Assembly: GCF_051014685.1 (NCBI RefSeq)
Contig: NC_135060.1
Location: 8,060,001-8,124,000, forward strand
Reading direction: 5' to 3'
Source of the DNA: Ptiloglossa arizonensis
Lineage: Eukaryota > Arthropoda > Insecta > Hymenoptera > Colletidae
DNA: 64,000 bases
In this document: positions 10,151-21,690 of the stretch, one piece after another
How positions within the stretch are numbered: the stretch's first letter is position 1
Layout of the letters: the number at the start of each line of letters is the position of its first letter
Made by a program: the position numbers and the translations under genes
The notes under the pieces: model-generated
Databases searched by the model: none
The model's input: the letters and a program-made list of their open reading frames with translations, nothing else
Told to the model about the DNA's origin: nothing

Positions 10151-12075
10151 AATCACCAGTCGGTTCCCCGGCCATTTTGGTACCCGGTTGCGCGTTCGAG
10201 TCGTTAAACCGTGGAAAAATATAGACGGTTGTATCGAGCGTGATTAACGGTGCGATATCTCGCTCGAAATCTACGAAGCAATTCGTCATTTTCGTTTCGA
10301 GACGTTGAACCGCGGTGAAATTAGCTCTCTTGGTCGAAATCCGTAGATGATTTTGACTCCGTGGTCGTTACACCGTGGTTGCATCGAATGGAGTTAATGT
10401 GGTAATTTCTACCAGAATCTGTGGGTAATTTATATATTTTTTTTTTCTTTTCTTTCTTCTTCTTGTACGCTTTCAGGTTGTAATATCGTAGAAAATGGAT
10501 AGTTGTTTCGTGCAAAGTAAACGCGGTAATTTTCATCGGTGAGTCCGTTAACGTTATTCAGCGTGTCAGCTATCTCGGTTTCCGGTGCTTTCGAGTTGTT
10601 GCGCGACAAGAAAAAGACAGTTAAGCGTATTATATAAAATTAATAGGACGATCTGCGTCGAGATCTCTATCGTACGGTCGTTTCGGTTTCGTATTGGCTA
10701 CGAGTTGTCGCATTTTGGAAAATAGTCGCGTCGAGTGACATTAATAATCACGATCAAAAATCACCGCACGATTTAACGCGACAGTTATTTTCGTCGTTAA
10801 ATTGCGGTAAAATTAATCGGATGATTCTCCTTGAAATCTTTGGTGGTCGATTACGCGCGATATTTTCTATCGTCTCTCGTATTCGAGTAATTTGTAAAAA
10901 GTACAATTGCAAAAATTACAATTTTTAAAAAGAAAGCACACTTTTCTCCTCGGTGTACTCGTCTCGATGCAATTTCGATGGTCGAGATTCAAATTGAAGT
11001 GTTAAGTTCAATAAGAATTCTTTAGAAAAATTCGAGCGCTGAAAACGGGGTAGGTTACCGAACATTAACGAGAAATAAATGTAGAGACGAGTTTTGTACG
11101 AGCGAATCGCGTGAAGTTTCGATCGAGTGATTCGATTTTGGTAAATCGATAGCTCATCGAAGCCTAGTGTGAAACACAAAAGATGAGTTGTAATGTAACC
11201 AGCGACCGATACGGACGTGAGTCGACCGGTATCGAGAAAAAGTTGAAAAAGAGTATTTCCAGAAAAACGTGTGTGAGCGTGTTCCACGGTGCGGCGCGGG
11301 TTTGACTTTTCCTTTTGTACGTGACCTAACCCAGACACTATATTTCCATCTGTAATCCACAGGGAATATATTATTATAACAGAGGAATATATATTTCTAT
11401 ACATATTTTCCTCTACATAAATGTAACGTCGATAGTGTTAATCGGAGCCCAGACGACAAACGAAAACGTTGCAAAGTTCGCGTTGGAATACTATTCGCGG
11501 GTTAACGTCTAATCCAACGAAACGCTCGTTTACAAGCGATTAATATCGCATCCACGCACACCGCCCACGCGTATACGATCCGTGGATCTTCACGGCCCAC
11601 ACTCTCAGCGGCATCGTAATACAAAAACGATCGAGGGACTTTGTCCGACACGCAACCGAGAATCTCGTGATTCATCGATACCTTCGATCCGGCTTCTATT
11701 CGTTTCTTAACCGGAACGCGACAATGGCGACCGAATCAATTTCGTCTCGCGGTCAAATAAAATCCAGCACCAGAGCGGTCCGTTTCGACGCATACGGTGC
11801 CATTGTATCGTCCCGTGTACCGTCGTTCGATTTCTTCTTTCGGCGCGTTAAATCGTAAAAATCATAACAATGCTCCTTTGTCGCGTCACGGTTGCGTACT
11901 CGAACCATCGCATGAAATACGATACGTACGTAACGACCTCGCGTTCGCGATTCTTTCGCGAAACGATACATTTATCCTGGCTTCTTTGCAAAACCGTACC
12001 TTGCTCTCGCGGAGAATCGTTCGTTGAAGAAAAGTTTCAGGAATAAACGAGACGTCGAAGAAAGAATGCAGGAAG
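10151..12075. other. Unique sequence, no gene recognised
   Basis: Contains a T/C-rich low-complexity tract at 10437-10463 and several 60-160 codon frames (for example 10925-11404 minus) without recognisable domains. No tRNA-like boxes were found. Confidence 0.4.
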
Positions 12076-12079
12076 AATA

Positions 12080-12110
12080 TTGGGTTGTTTGGAAAGTTAT
12101 TTCGTTTTCG
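12080..12110 (+). mobile_element. Mariner-type terminal sequence
   Basis: ATTGGGTTGTTTGGAAAGTT followed by ATTTCGTTTTCG fits the TTGGGTTG...AAGT...TTTCG ends typical of mariner-like elements. The same end recurs degenerately at 12504 and 12717 on this strand and at 54626, 55927 and 56031 on the other. No transposase ORF is present. Confidence 0.55.
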
Positions 12111-12138
12111 AGACGAGATGGACTAGTGTGGAGAGGGC

Positions 12139-12160
12139 CACGGGTCATTTGTGACCCGTG
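12139..12160. other. Perfect 9-bp hairpin
   Basis: CACGGGTCA and TGACCCGTG form a perfect inverted repeat around a 4-base loop, just inside the mariner-like end and just before the minisatellite. Confidence 0.7.
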
Positions 12161-12185
12161 ACAAAAGTTTCCTAACAAGTTCTTT

Positions 12186-12470
12186 CAAACTTTTGCACGG
12201 AAATTTGAGTATTTTCTTACACGGAAAATTGAGTATTTTCTTACACGGAAAATTGAGTATTTTTTTACACGGAAAATTGAGTATTTTCTTACACGGAAAA
12301 TTGAGTAATCGCTCATGGATTACGAAATTGAGAATTTTTAGTCATTTGTTGCACTTTTGCACAGAAATTTGAGTATTTTCTTACACGGAAAATTGAGTAT
12401 TTTCTTACACGGAAAATTGAATAATCACCCATGGATTACAAAATTGAGAATTTTTAATCATTCGTTGGAT
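12186..12470 (+). repeat. 24-bp minisatellite with 163-bp higher-order duplication
   Basis: Unit TTACACGGAAAATTGAGTAT plus TTTC repeats five times to 12310 and again from 12353. The whole block, including the spacer with ATGGATTACGAAATTGAGAA, is duplicated at a period of 163 bp. A plus-strand frame reads repeated LHGKLSIF, but this is only the repeat translated. Confidence 0.9.
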
Positions 12471-12503
12471 GTGTCCAGCCAAAACGGATATTAATTACAA
12501 ATA

Positions 12504-12850
12504 TTGGATGGTTTGGAAAGTCATTTCGTTCGTGAAAATTACCACCCAAATTAATGTTTTCTGGTCCTAAATAGTTATAAGTGACCGAGAAAATTTAAAA
12601 AAGTCCCGATACGCGTAGTTCTCAATTTCCAAGAACTTAATTTGCAAGAATTACGTACATTTCGGCATTTTTCTAAACATTGACGATCGCTTACAACTAT
12701 TTAGGAGCAGCAAGAATTTTGGATGGTTTGGAAAGTCATTTCGCTTTTTTTTCAGTGAAAACGAAAGACGATTCTTTCAGAGCGTGTAAACGTTTCATTA
12801 AATTATATATTCTCCGTTTTGGAGAAACGCAACGACTCTCCGTGCAATTC
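12504..12850 (+). mobile_element. Mariner-like non-autonomous fragments (family C)
   Basis: Two further ends (12504-12532 and 12717-12744, TTGGATGGTTTGGAAAGTCA then TTTCG) flank a block at 12561-12719 that recurs inverted at 54652-54814, sharing TAAATAGTTATAAGTGACCG, AATTTGCAAGAATTACGTAC and GGAGCAGCAAGAATT. The segment 12769-12831 (CTTTCAGAGCGTGTAAACG, ATATTCTCCGTTTTGGA) recurs on the same strand at 55973-56030. There is no transposase, so these are MITE-scale relics. Confidence 0.7.
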
Positions 12851-14402
12851 AATAGTTCGTTACGATTGATCAGAGACAAAACGAAATTGCGTACGCAAAA
12901 CGTCGATAGGCGTTACGTTGGAAACGCAAGGTGCACCTGCACGCCGTTATTAACCTAATCTATACGCGCGACGCGTGTATTTCATCGGGGATAGCGACAC
13001 CCACGAATAAGCGAGTTCTATTTATCTCGTTACGAACGACGTCGATAAGAATTTCCACGGTTCGGTAGTATCGACGATACATTACGAAAGCGGTGAGAAA
13101 AATTTTTTAAATCAATATCGTACGAAATTATTAACATCGCGCGGAACTGTGGAAAACTTTCTAAACGTTGCCCGCGATATTGTACAATAACGACTGGTAA
13201 ATATTAAGAGATATTTCGCTGATATTCCCCGTTTGATTTCCGTACCGGTGAAATAATTGATCAGTTTCGTCAATTTGACCCGAACCGTTGAACGGATCGA
13301 TGTTTGTTTAATTTTCATTTGAATTGAACCGACTTAGCGTAGAAACATTTTCCGTAGCTCGTGGCGGTGCACAATGCGCATTTCTATGCTCTCGTGCCAA
13401 CGAATAATGAGCTTTTTAATCCCCGATTGAAAGACCGTTCGTCGATCGATTCGGTGAACTCTCTTTCAATGTATTTTCTGCGCTTTCTCGGTTACTCTTT
13501 AACGAACGGAGCGGCCATTGTGACCGTTTCCAACCTGGAAAAAGCAAACACGAATTCCCTCGTTCGTCATTTTCGTACGCAGATATTTTGCGGGACGTTT
13601 CGTACATGGACAAACAACGAAAGAATTCTCTGGGACTAGATTTACACTCTCGTATTTAATATCGTACCAGTGGCCTACGAAATGGTACTCGTTGCCATAA
13701 TCTACTCCGTACGATACGATTCGTTTGTCGAAGGACCGTGGAAATTCACCTTAAACCCATTCGTGGTTAGAAACATGTACAAACGAGCGATCGATATTCA
13801 AGGGAGAACTTCGAACCCTAGGGGAACCCAGAACGGTGCACGAAATGGTACTCGTTGTCATAATTTGTTCGGAACGGTAGGAACAATTCGATTATCGGCT
13901 ACACCAAGGAAATTTTGATGCGAATGTTGTCGACGGTGGCGAGAAGTTAGGCAGAAACGAACGAACGATATTCAAGGGAGAAGTTGGAATCTCGCGGGGA
14001 CCATTTTTGGCCGAAATATCGGCTACAACTTGTAAATTCCATTAACGCGAAGGCTGCGGAATGCCCGTCGGGACCCGGGTCCAATCAACGTGAATTCGCA
14101 GCTAACCAATGAATTTATATGAACAAGTAGCGACACAATACACTATTTAACGATCCGCGCGTAATTGTGCAATTACTCCGTAGCTGTACAATTAACGATT
14201 AATGGAGACGATGGCGGAATTGGAAATAAAGTAAGGCCGGTGACATTCGATGGAGCGTATTGTACGAACGCAGAAACGTTAACAACTTTCTAAAAATAAT
14301 TCTCGAGCCGGGAATAACGAGCGTGTTACGTACTTTAATACGAACGAAACACACAGACTCTCGTCGGGACTTTTAAAACGATTCTAAACGATTTCAAATT
14401 GC
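12851..14402. other. Unique sequence with a 92-codon open frame
   Basis: The frame 13361-13639 (plus, GTG start) uses fewer Arg/Ser codons than most CpG-driven frames here and includes FLGYSLTNGAAIVTVSNLEK, but has no splice context or known motif. From 14040 to 14260 is a CpG-poor regulatory-looking block. Duplicated ACGAAATGGTACTCGTTG words occur near 13678 and 13840. Confidence 0.3.
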
Positions 14403-14433
14403 CTCGTGTGTATGTGTGTGTGTGTGTGTGTAC
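14403..14433. repeat. (TG)n microsatellite
   Basis: GTGTGTATGTGTGTGTGTGTGTGTGT, interrupted once by TA. Confidence 0.9.
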
Positions 14434-14689
14434 GGTGGAGATTTAAAAATTGTAATTCTCTTACTTTCGACCTGTTTCGAAACTGATTTTCATCGGAGTA
14501 AATTGTTCTACACTTTTAATCGAGAAAAATGGGTAAATATCGCGTTTAAGGTAGACTAATTGGTTCGCGAGTATACAAGTCGAAACAAAGTGGCATTCAA
14601 TGTGCAACGAAAAGAACGAAATTTAATTTATCTTCGTTACGATCCAACGTTGGTGATTTACGGATTGGACGATTAAAAGAGAACTCTTT

Positions 14690-15065
14690 GTTGTAGAGTA
14701 TCGAAAGTAGGAAGATAGACTTGAATATTTGAAACTTGCGTATCGAAATGTCGAAAGTAGAAAGGAAAACTAAAAATTTGGAACTTACGTATCGAAATGT
14801 CGAAAGTAGAAAGGAAAACTACAAAATTTGGAACTTACGTATCGAAATGTCAAAAGTAGGAAGGAAAATTAAAATTTGAAACTTACGTATCGAAATGTCG
14901 AAAATGGAAAGGAAAACTAAAAATTTGGAACTTGCGTATCGAAATGTCGAAAGTAAAAAAGGAAAATTAAAAATGTGAAACTTCCGTGACAAAGTACGAA
15001 AAACGAAAAGAAGAGTTAAAAATTAGAAATTTTCGCGTCGGAATATCGAAAGTAGAAAGAAGCAT
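14690..15065 (+). repeat. Minisatellite, about 50 bp unit x 7
   Basis: Unit carries GTATCGAAATGTCGAAAGTA, GAAAGGAAAACTAAAAATTT and GGAACTTAC. The last copies are degenerate. Confidence 0.9.
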
Positions 15066-15281
15066 TTATTCGAATGGCCCCGCACGAAGATCGTATCGTG
15101 CCCGTATAGTAATTAAAAACACCCATTAACGAATCAAAAATCACTTTTGATCTCCCGAAATAATAGCTCGAAAATGTTGCTCATCCTGGCGAACGCGATA
15201 TCTAACGTTCCCGGAATCATCGAGCATCGATTTTAATCATTTTAAAACATCGCTGTCCGATCCACCCCGAAATTCGAAACG

Positions 15282-15973
15282 TTAACTTTTCAATCCCCGA
15301 GCGAACCTTTTATCTACGGTAGCATCGTGTTTGAAAAATTTCCCAACGCTAAAAATATTCAACCGTTTCGACCGCCGGTTACAAAAGTCAGACTGGCTCC
15401 GGCGCAGTTTGTCAAAAAACGCGAATCCTCGGCATTGACACGGATCGACTGCAGAACGCGAATCGATACCACCCTTTTGTAAAAATGTTGAAACGTTGTT
15501 GCTCCCCCGCGGCCAGACTACCACACCGCGCGTACTTTCCAAGCGTGGATATTTATTACCGTGGCAGCGAGTTTGTAAAACGAACGCAACGTTTCGTGCA
15601 ACATCACGGTAACCCATTGTAAACATCGTTGATAATTTCCGAACTGGGCCATGGATAACGTCACCGAAGATCGTTGGAAAAATAAGAAATTTCACGCGTT
15701 CGAAAACCCCTTGGAATTGACACCGGTTAAGAAACTAACAGTATTGTTCATTAAGAGACAAAATCGATATAGAAGTTTAACCCGGTTTTGGAGCAATCGT
15801 ACGAAGCAACGATAGTTCGTCGATTTCAGAAATACTCGCGACAGCTTCTCGAACTTTTCTCCAATTTCTACGAGTACCGATTCAACATCGAGACAACCGA
15901 CCGGACAACCCGAGAGACGGTCCTCGATCACCGCGATAGTGGCGCGCCGAGAAACAGAGAAACGTGAATCCAC
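15282..15973 (-). pseudogene. Two abutting minus-strand frames, possible broken ORF (unknown)
   Basis: Reading leftwards on the minus strand, a 93-codon frame (15973 to 15692, ATG start) contains GCPVGCLDVESVLVEIGEKF and ends exactly where a 137-codon frame in another phase begins (15695 to 15282, GTG start). Both have fairly balanced composition and several Cys. Together they would be about 230 codons if one frameshift or an unseen intron joined them. No domain is recognised. Chance open frames of this length are possible in CpG-rich DNA. Confidence 0.2.
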
Positions 15974-16039
15974 GGACGACGAGAGCGATCGAACATTTTT
16001 ATCATCGGTCGGTGAAATCGACGGAAATCGTTATCGGTC

Positions 16040-16420
16040 GCGTTGTTCGACGTCTGCCATTCAACGTCACTCATTAGACGTCCCGGCCAAATTGGGAGGC
16101 ACACACTTCCTGCTCGGGCGCTAATTAATTTGCATCCGCGAGACGCTGCCTGCCCGTGCAACGACCCACTTGCGCGAAACATTCACACACAAACATATAC
16201 ACGCACACAGTCGTTCCCTCTCCGTATCGGCCGGCCCGGTTTTGAGAACCTTTCGAACAATCACGACCGCTAGAGAAAGTTACAGGACAACTCCGTTTAA
16301 TTAATAGGTACGGCCAGGTTGACGCGGGGAATAATTGACACCGAAACGGGCGCGGCACACCTTCTTTTCGCACGATCAATCGTTGTTTTATTGCGCGTCA
16401 CGGGGGCGCGAAGAAATACG
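16040..16420. promoter_or_regulatory. Regulatory-looking block with homeodomain/octamer motif
   Basis: Non-repetitive sequence richer in C and G than its flanks. CTAATTAATTTGCATCCG near 16122-16139 joins a TAATTA homeodomain core to ATTTGCAT, the octamer bound by POU proteins. No coding frame looks protein-like. This is motif-based inference, untested by conservation. Confidence 0.3.
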
Positions 16421-16568
16421 CGGGAAAGGTTTCGAACTGTTTCGCGGATTAAACGATTGAAAAATCGCCGAATGCTTCTATTCGCGATAATCTACGCGGG
16501 TGAACCGCTCGGTGTTTGTGTACCTGGAATAATTTAGCTGCGAGCGCGCGTGATTGGGTTTCCCGTGG

Positions 16569-16805
16569 ATCGAACGTTTGCTTGGAAATTGAAAAACGTT
16601 TGTGGTTCTTCACCTCGGTGACGAGGAACCGTTCCATTCGAAATAAACGTTCGATATCGACTGTATGCATAAAATTTGCAACAACTTATCAATCGAACGT
16701 TTGCTTGGAAATTGAAAAACGTTTGTGTTTCTTAATCTCGGTAACGAGGTTCGTTTCGAAATAAACGTACGGTACCGAGAGCGTGCACGAAATTAGCAAC
16801 TTTTC
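16569..16805 (+). repeat. Direct duplication, about 123 bp x 2
   Basis: ATCGAACGTTTGCTTGGAAA begins copies at 16569 and 16692. They share GAAAAACGTTTGTG, CTCGGT.ACGAGG and CGAAATAAACGT. Confidence 0.9.
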
Positions 16806-16893
16806 TCGTCGCAATATTTACAACGAGTTAAAATTAAACGAAGTACGCGCATCGGTGCGCTCCGAGAGGTTAAAGTTCACGTACGCGTCACTT

Positions 16894-16907
16894 GTTGCTA
16901 GGCGACC
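16894..16907. promoter_or_regulatory. X-box-like (RFX) motif
   Basis: GTTGCTAGGCGACC matches most of the imperfect palindrome GTTNCCATGGNAAC bound by RFX factors. It is followed by a C/T-rich CCCCTCCCTACCTACTCACT and then ATGACGATGCAG|GTAACG. A promoter here is possible but only motif-supported. Confidence 0.3.
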
Positions 16908-16954
16908 GTCCCCTCCCTACCTACTCACTATGACGATGCAGGTAACGGGGTGTG

Positions 16955-17515
16955 CAAATATGGAGGTTAACGTTTATCGAGGACCCATTGTGAAATTGTT
17001 GCGCTTTTCTTTCGAATCGATTTTGATCAACTTAATAAACTTGTCGATAGAATGCAACTAACGAGGTTCGAGTAGAAATATAGAGGTTACATTTATCGAG
17101 GTCCAACCATTGAATTGTACATTATATTTTTGTATCGAATCAAGTTTGTACGATCACTGTCCACAAACTTGTCGAATGCAATATTGTTCGCATGCAAATA
17201 TAGAGGTTATGTGTATCGAGGTATTATCATTAGATTATTTAACACGCTTTTCTTTCCAATATATTTAAATCAACCATCGTCTATACTGCATTTGTCAATA
17301 TATTGAATTTCACATTATATTTTTATATAGAATCCAGTTTGTACGATCACTGTCCACAAACTTATCGAATGCAACATTGTTCGCGTGCAAATATAGAGGT
17401 TATGTGTATCGAGATATTATCATTCGATTATTTAACACGCTTTTCTTTCCAATATATTTAAATCAACCATCGTCTATACCGCATTTGTCGATATACTACA
17501 ACTAACGTGTTTCGA
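16955..17515 (+). repeat. Degenerate tandem array, about 120 and 190 bp units
   Basis: AAATATAGAGGTTA with a following TTATCGAGG or TGTATCGAG recurs near 16958, 17076, 17198 and 17391. The last two units (period about 190) share AGTTTGTACGATCACTGTCC, AACACGCTTTTCTTTCCAAT and AATCAACCATCGTCTATAC. Confidence 0.85.
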
Positions 17516-18284
17516 TATGAGATTATTTATCACAGTTTCATTTCGAATCGATATCGATCACCGTGTATACCGCTTGCAATTCGGCATCGCTTTCTTTCGA
17601 GCGAGCAGCGAAGCCGATTTTCTAAGTCGCCGTATCGTCGCTGCTTTCTCATTGTTCGAATTAATTGCAAAGATTCGTGTACATCGTGGTTCGATTGGCG
17701 CGAGAACAAGCAAGGGAATTTACGAGCCTGTTGGCTTAACGAGACACTTTCAGCGACATTGGTTTAATCAGACACGGCCATTATCTCACGGTGACGGTAA
17801 ACTTTATATACGCAACCGATCAAACGTCCACGCTCAGCCGGCACTAAACCTATACGTCATATTTACAAACGTATCGATCGCGGTGAAAAGCGTGACGTGG
17901 ATCGGCAACAGGTTCGTTTTGCCAACAATGAGTATTGTTTGCTGTAATCCCCCGCGTCTTGTTTCGCGATTACTTCTCGAGCGTGTACCGTTTCGTTTGC
18001 AAACTTTTCAAACGAACTTGCTCGGAATGCCTTAAACGTTCACAATGTCTCGCGCGTATTTAATAAATCAATCGTCGACTGCTCGATCCTTTCGCGCGAT
18101 AACGATCGATGTGATAACTAAACTGGTGAAAGAAGTCATCATTTCTTTTCTTTCGGGAACAATTCTGTCGTTCGTCGATCCGTTAAACCGTGATGACGAA
18201 ACAACTCGTAATTCGTACTCGTACGCGCGACTCGGTATTTTCCTCGATCCTTTGCTCGATCTGTGGAAAATGAATTGCACTTCT
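17516..18284. other. Unique sequence holding a 172-codon plus frame
   Basis: 17517-18035 is the longest open plus frame outside the repeats. It begins with ATG but shows no domain, signal peptide or splice context, and its start overlaps the end of the preceding array. I regard it as probably non-coding. Confidence 0.25.
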
Positions 18285-18289
18285 ATTTC

Positions 18290-18600
18290 GAAATTTCGAC
18301 ATTCCTCGATGAATAATATTATAATTTACAAACGTAAGAATCTGGTACTTTAGAAGTGGAATTTCGACACTCTTCGACGAAGAATATAATAATCTACAAA
18401 CGTAACAAACTGGTACTTTAAAAATGGAATTTCGACACTCTTCGATAAATAATATAATAATCTACGAACGTAACAATCTGATACTTTAAAAGTGGAATGT
18501 CGACACTCTTCGACGAACAATATAATAATCTACAAACGCAATGATCTACTATATTAAATGAAGAATACAAACTCGACGTACAAGTCACCGGAATGAGTAA
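18290..18600 (+). repeat. Tandem array, about 64 bp unit x 4 (family D)
   Basis: Each copy has TTTCGACACTCTTCGACGAA, AATATAATAATCTACAAACG and a CTGGTACTTTA. Copies start near 18290, 18357, 18425 and 18492. The following GAATACAAACTCGACG also follows the related array at 23878-24425, showing a shared ancestry. Confidence 0.85.
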
Positions 18601-19616
18601 CCATTGATAGAAGTCAAACGATAAAAAATTTTATCTCTTGTAAAAAAAATTAAATTAAAATAGTCCGGTATAACTTAAATTAAAATTATGACTATTACGA
18701 TTATTATTTTTTCGTTCGTAATGGTATCGCGAGTATCCACGAACGCACTCGGGTCGCACGAGAGTCTCGATACGGGCCTGAGGTCGTCGTTGAACTTTTT
18801 GCACAATTCTCGCCGGATCACGGTAATAACCCATCGCGTTGCAATGCACAAAAGTTTTCCTGTTACGCGGAAAGCAAATCTGGCCGTAAGCCAAAAGGAA
18901 CTGCTACACCACGGTGCATCGAGTTTTTTTGTTACCGGCACGACTACCTGGTGGCCTTATCTTTCGTATATTTTGAGCACAGACACGAAATCCAGAACGA
19001 GGAAACGAAGATAACCGCGGCTGGATTTACGGTTTCCCGTAAACACGGGAAATATCTTCGAGAGAGTGAAACGCGCTCACGGAAACGGGAAAATCGAGGT
19101 ATTTTCGTATCGAGTCGATAGAGAGGGAACCATCGAGCATTTTCAGCTCAATTATGACCACGTTTCCCCGAACATTTCCTTTTCTTTTCATTGGGCGTTA
19201 AATGTCGCGTCGTACGATAACGATTACTTACGACACGCTCGGATTCCCCGTTACGATTCGATGCATTGGTTAATCCAGTGGAATTCGTTCCTCTCGGAAA
19301 GATTTACCATTAAACGTTGCACAGAAGCACGTTGGATCTTTTGGATTTTCAAATGGTAGAGAATCTCGGAGGATAAGGTGTTAGAAGATTGAATTTTAGA
19401 ATAGCACGATACTCGCCAGGGCAAGTAAAAAATTTGTCAACCAATCCTGGTGTATCGTGACTTTTCAAGTTTTTTTTTTGGAATTTTGAAAAACGTACGT
19501 CACTCGACGGGACAAAAAAGAATCGCAGAACGTTGAAATGGAAAGATAAAAATGTGTAACTTTTTTTTTGTAGAAATAAAAATACAACGTTTCATCGTAG
19601 TCAGGAGAGAATCGAG
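18601..19616. other. Mostly unique sequence with a 97-codon open frame
   Basis: The plus frame 19066-19359 (GTG start) reads KIEVFSYRVDREGTIEHFQL early on and is less Arg-rich than typical spurious frames, but no splice sites or domains support it. It ends about 260 bases before the MITE-like element. 18655-19014 holds overlapping frames with no known features. Confidence 0.25.
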
Positions 19617-20166
19617 TACACAGGGTGTATTTGAGTTTGACTGTCGTTTCCTTCTTTTTTTTCGAGTATCTACGCTGGTCTAACGAGAAATATTTTAAAA
19701 AATTGTCGTTTCAATTAGAAATTTTCAAAGATGGTCAAAATTATCCAGACTTCTTAAACGACACCGAGTTTAATTTTTCAGAGCTTTACTATATCCATGA
19801 AATGATGCTAAATCTACAAATCTCTTGGAGAAACATTAACACGAAGACGACTTTCAATTTTTATGAAAAGAAAAAAAACATTCCTTGAAAATTTTTAATA
19901 TTCACGTACTTAGATTAGAACAATAATTAAATTCGAAAGATACCAAGTTTAATTTCTTAGAGTCGTAGTTGACATCGAGACGAATTCGAGAATTCGTTCT
20001 ACTGTATCCATAAAATGATGCTAAATCTACAAATCTCTTGGAGAAACATTAATACGAAGACGACTTTCAATTTTTATGAAAAGAAAAAAAACATTCCTTG
20101 AAAATTTTTAATATTCACGCACTCAGATTAGAACAATGGTCAAATTCGAAATGTACACCCTGTACA
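19617..20166. mobile_element. MITE-like element with CAGGGTGTA ends and TACA target duplication
   Basis: The left end is CAGGGTGTATTTGAGTTTGA at 19621. The right end, inverted, reads CAGGGTGTACATTTCGAATT (20154-20162 inward), matching with small gaps. TACA flanks both outer ends (19617-19620 and 20163-20166). Inside, an internal segment of about 140 bp (CATGAAATGATGCTAAATCT, CTCTTGGAGAAACATTAA, TTCAATTTTTATGAAAAGAA) is duplicated at a period of about 211 bp. The interior is AT-rich and codes for no transposase. CAGGGTGT ends are common among insect DNA transposons, but the superfamily cannot be fixed here. Confidence 0.7.
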
Positions 20167-20169
20167 GTT

Positions 20170-21497
20170 ATCGAAAGCAGTTTCTACGAATACGAGCGCG
20201 ATCACAATTTCAACGTAGTGCACGGCTGCAGGCTTACGCGACGAAATGAAAATTAGAGCGGTGGGGGAACGACCTAGTCTCCGGGGTGGGGATAGCTACT
20301 AAGTAGCCTCGAGTGGCCAATTGATTTCGCTTAGACTCGGTGACCTTCTTTCCACACAATACGTAATAAACAGAAGAGACTCGCTTACGATATTGGATCG
20401 AGAAAGAGCCATTCGCTCCAAGGTTTGCTTCGTGAATCCACGTTAATGAAATTAATCCACCGAGCGAACGCTATACCCTTTAAATTCCCTCCTCCCCCCC
20501 GATACTCTGTTCTCTATCGATCCGATGCCACGGGGGTTCGTGTTTACCGAAACATCTAATATCCGTAATTGAAACGAATTCGAATTGGTACCGGTCGCGA
20601 CGATCGCGTCGTATTGATCATCGATGCAATTTATACTTTCGCGCGATCGCGTACCGCGCTTTAAACCGATTGGAACCGATTTTCGGGAATATTATTGTTT
20701 GCGCGCGACGGAATCGCGGACAAATTTCGAACCGAAACGGGGACGTTACGGTGCGGACGAGCGGTTTTTCAACGCGACCCACATTCGAATTGCAGAAACG
20801 AACGAGGGTAAACGAGCCATAGATTGTGCGTATTACAAATAGTAAATAATCTATAGAGAAACGAATTCGAACGTTAAAATCTCAACGAATCGTTTTCTTT
20901 TTCTTTTCTCTTCTCCTTAACATATCTTACATTTTACACCAAACGAGAAACGACTCGTCGAGGTTCCGAGTAACAATTCCTAGCGATTGAATAATCGAGA
21001 ATACTCGCGTATTTGATACAAGTATTGTAAAAGGAGTATTCAACGTCCGGCAAAGTTCGAGATTACGCAAGTTTCGCAAACACCGAACAACAACGGGAGT
21101 GGAACGTTGAAGCTGTTGCGTATTAGAGGAAAAGTTGTTGATAAACCGAGTCGAATCTCGGTGTTCGCGTTGAAGTTTGCATTTCGAGGCGGTCGCTGGT
21201 AAAGCTCAGCGGAGAAAGAGGTTCAAGGAATTGGATCGTTTAGATCCGCGAGGAAAACATCCAAGGATCCAGTTACTGGCGCAGCGTGATCATGGTCGCG
21301 ACAGTACGTACACAATCCCACGGGCGAAATTGACCGTGAACCTTTCTGACCTACTTGCTTACATAATTGATTCGTCTTCGTTAGCGCGAGTCTCGTGGTG
21401 GCGCAGCGATGCAACGAAATTACGTGACCATCGTAAACGCGAGACACGATCCACGACGGATTGCCAACGTGGAATATCAACGTTTCTTTTTGTGCAG
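20170..21497. other. Unique sequence with a 72-codon ATG frame
   Basis: A GC-richer block at 20240-20340 contains GGGATAGCTACTAAGTAGCC with a small palindrome. ATG at 20624 opens 72 codons (ending IDCAYYK). The product is unrecognised and no promoter or splice evidence is seen. The 21177-21575 frame is discussed with the next feature. Confidence 0.3.
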
Positions 21498-21564
21498 GTT
21501 GAATGGGGGTCTTTCACGCTTGGTGATTCGTCGGTTGTACGCGAGACTTTGAAAAAGGGACCAG
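21498..21564 (+). CDS. Candidate internal exon, unknown protein
   Basis: A good acceptor (CGTTTCTTTTTGTGCAG|GTTG) precedes an open segment reading VEWGSFTLGDSSVVRETLKK, followed by CCAG|GTGTTC (or TTCG|GTAAAT seven bases later). The acceptor tract is convincing, both donors are weak. It lies within a longer open frame, 21177-21575. No homologue is recognised. Confidence 0.2.
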
Positions 21565-21690
21565 GTGTTCGGTAAATGTTCGCGCGACAAAGGACAATCG
21601 TAATCGTCCCGCGCGTGAAAATTGATCGAAAGAGTGGAGTGGAATTTTTATTTTTCTATGTCTCCTCGATTTCGGGGAAATGCGATTTGG

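Noticed and set aside
17517..18035. 172-codon ATG frame
   Set aside because: Begins at the edge of a tandem array, shows no domain or splice evidence, and its length is possible by chance in stop-poor CpG-rich DNA.
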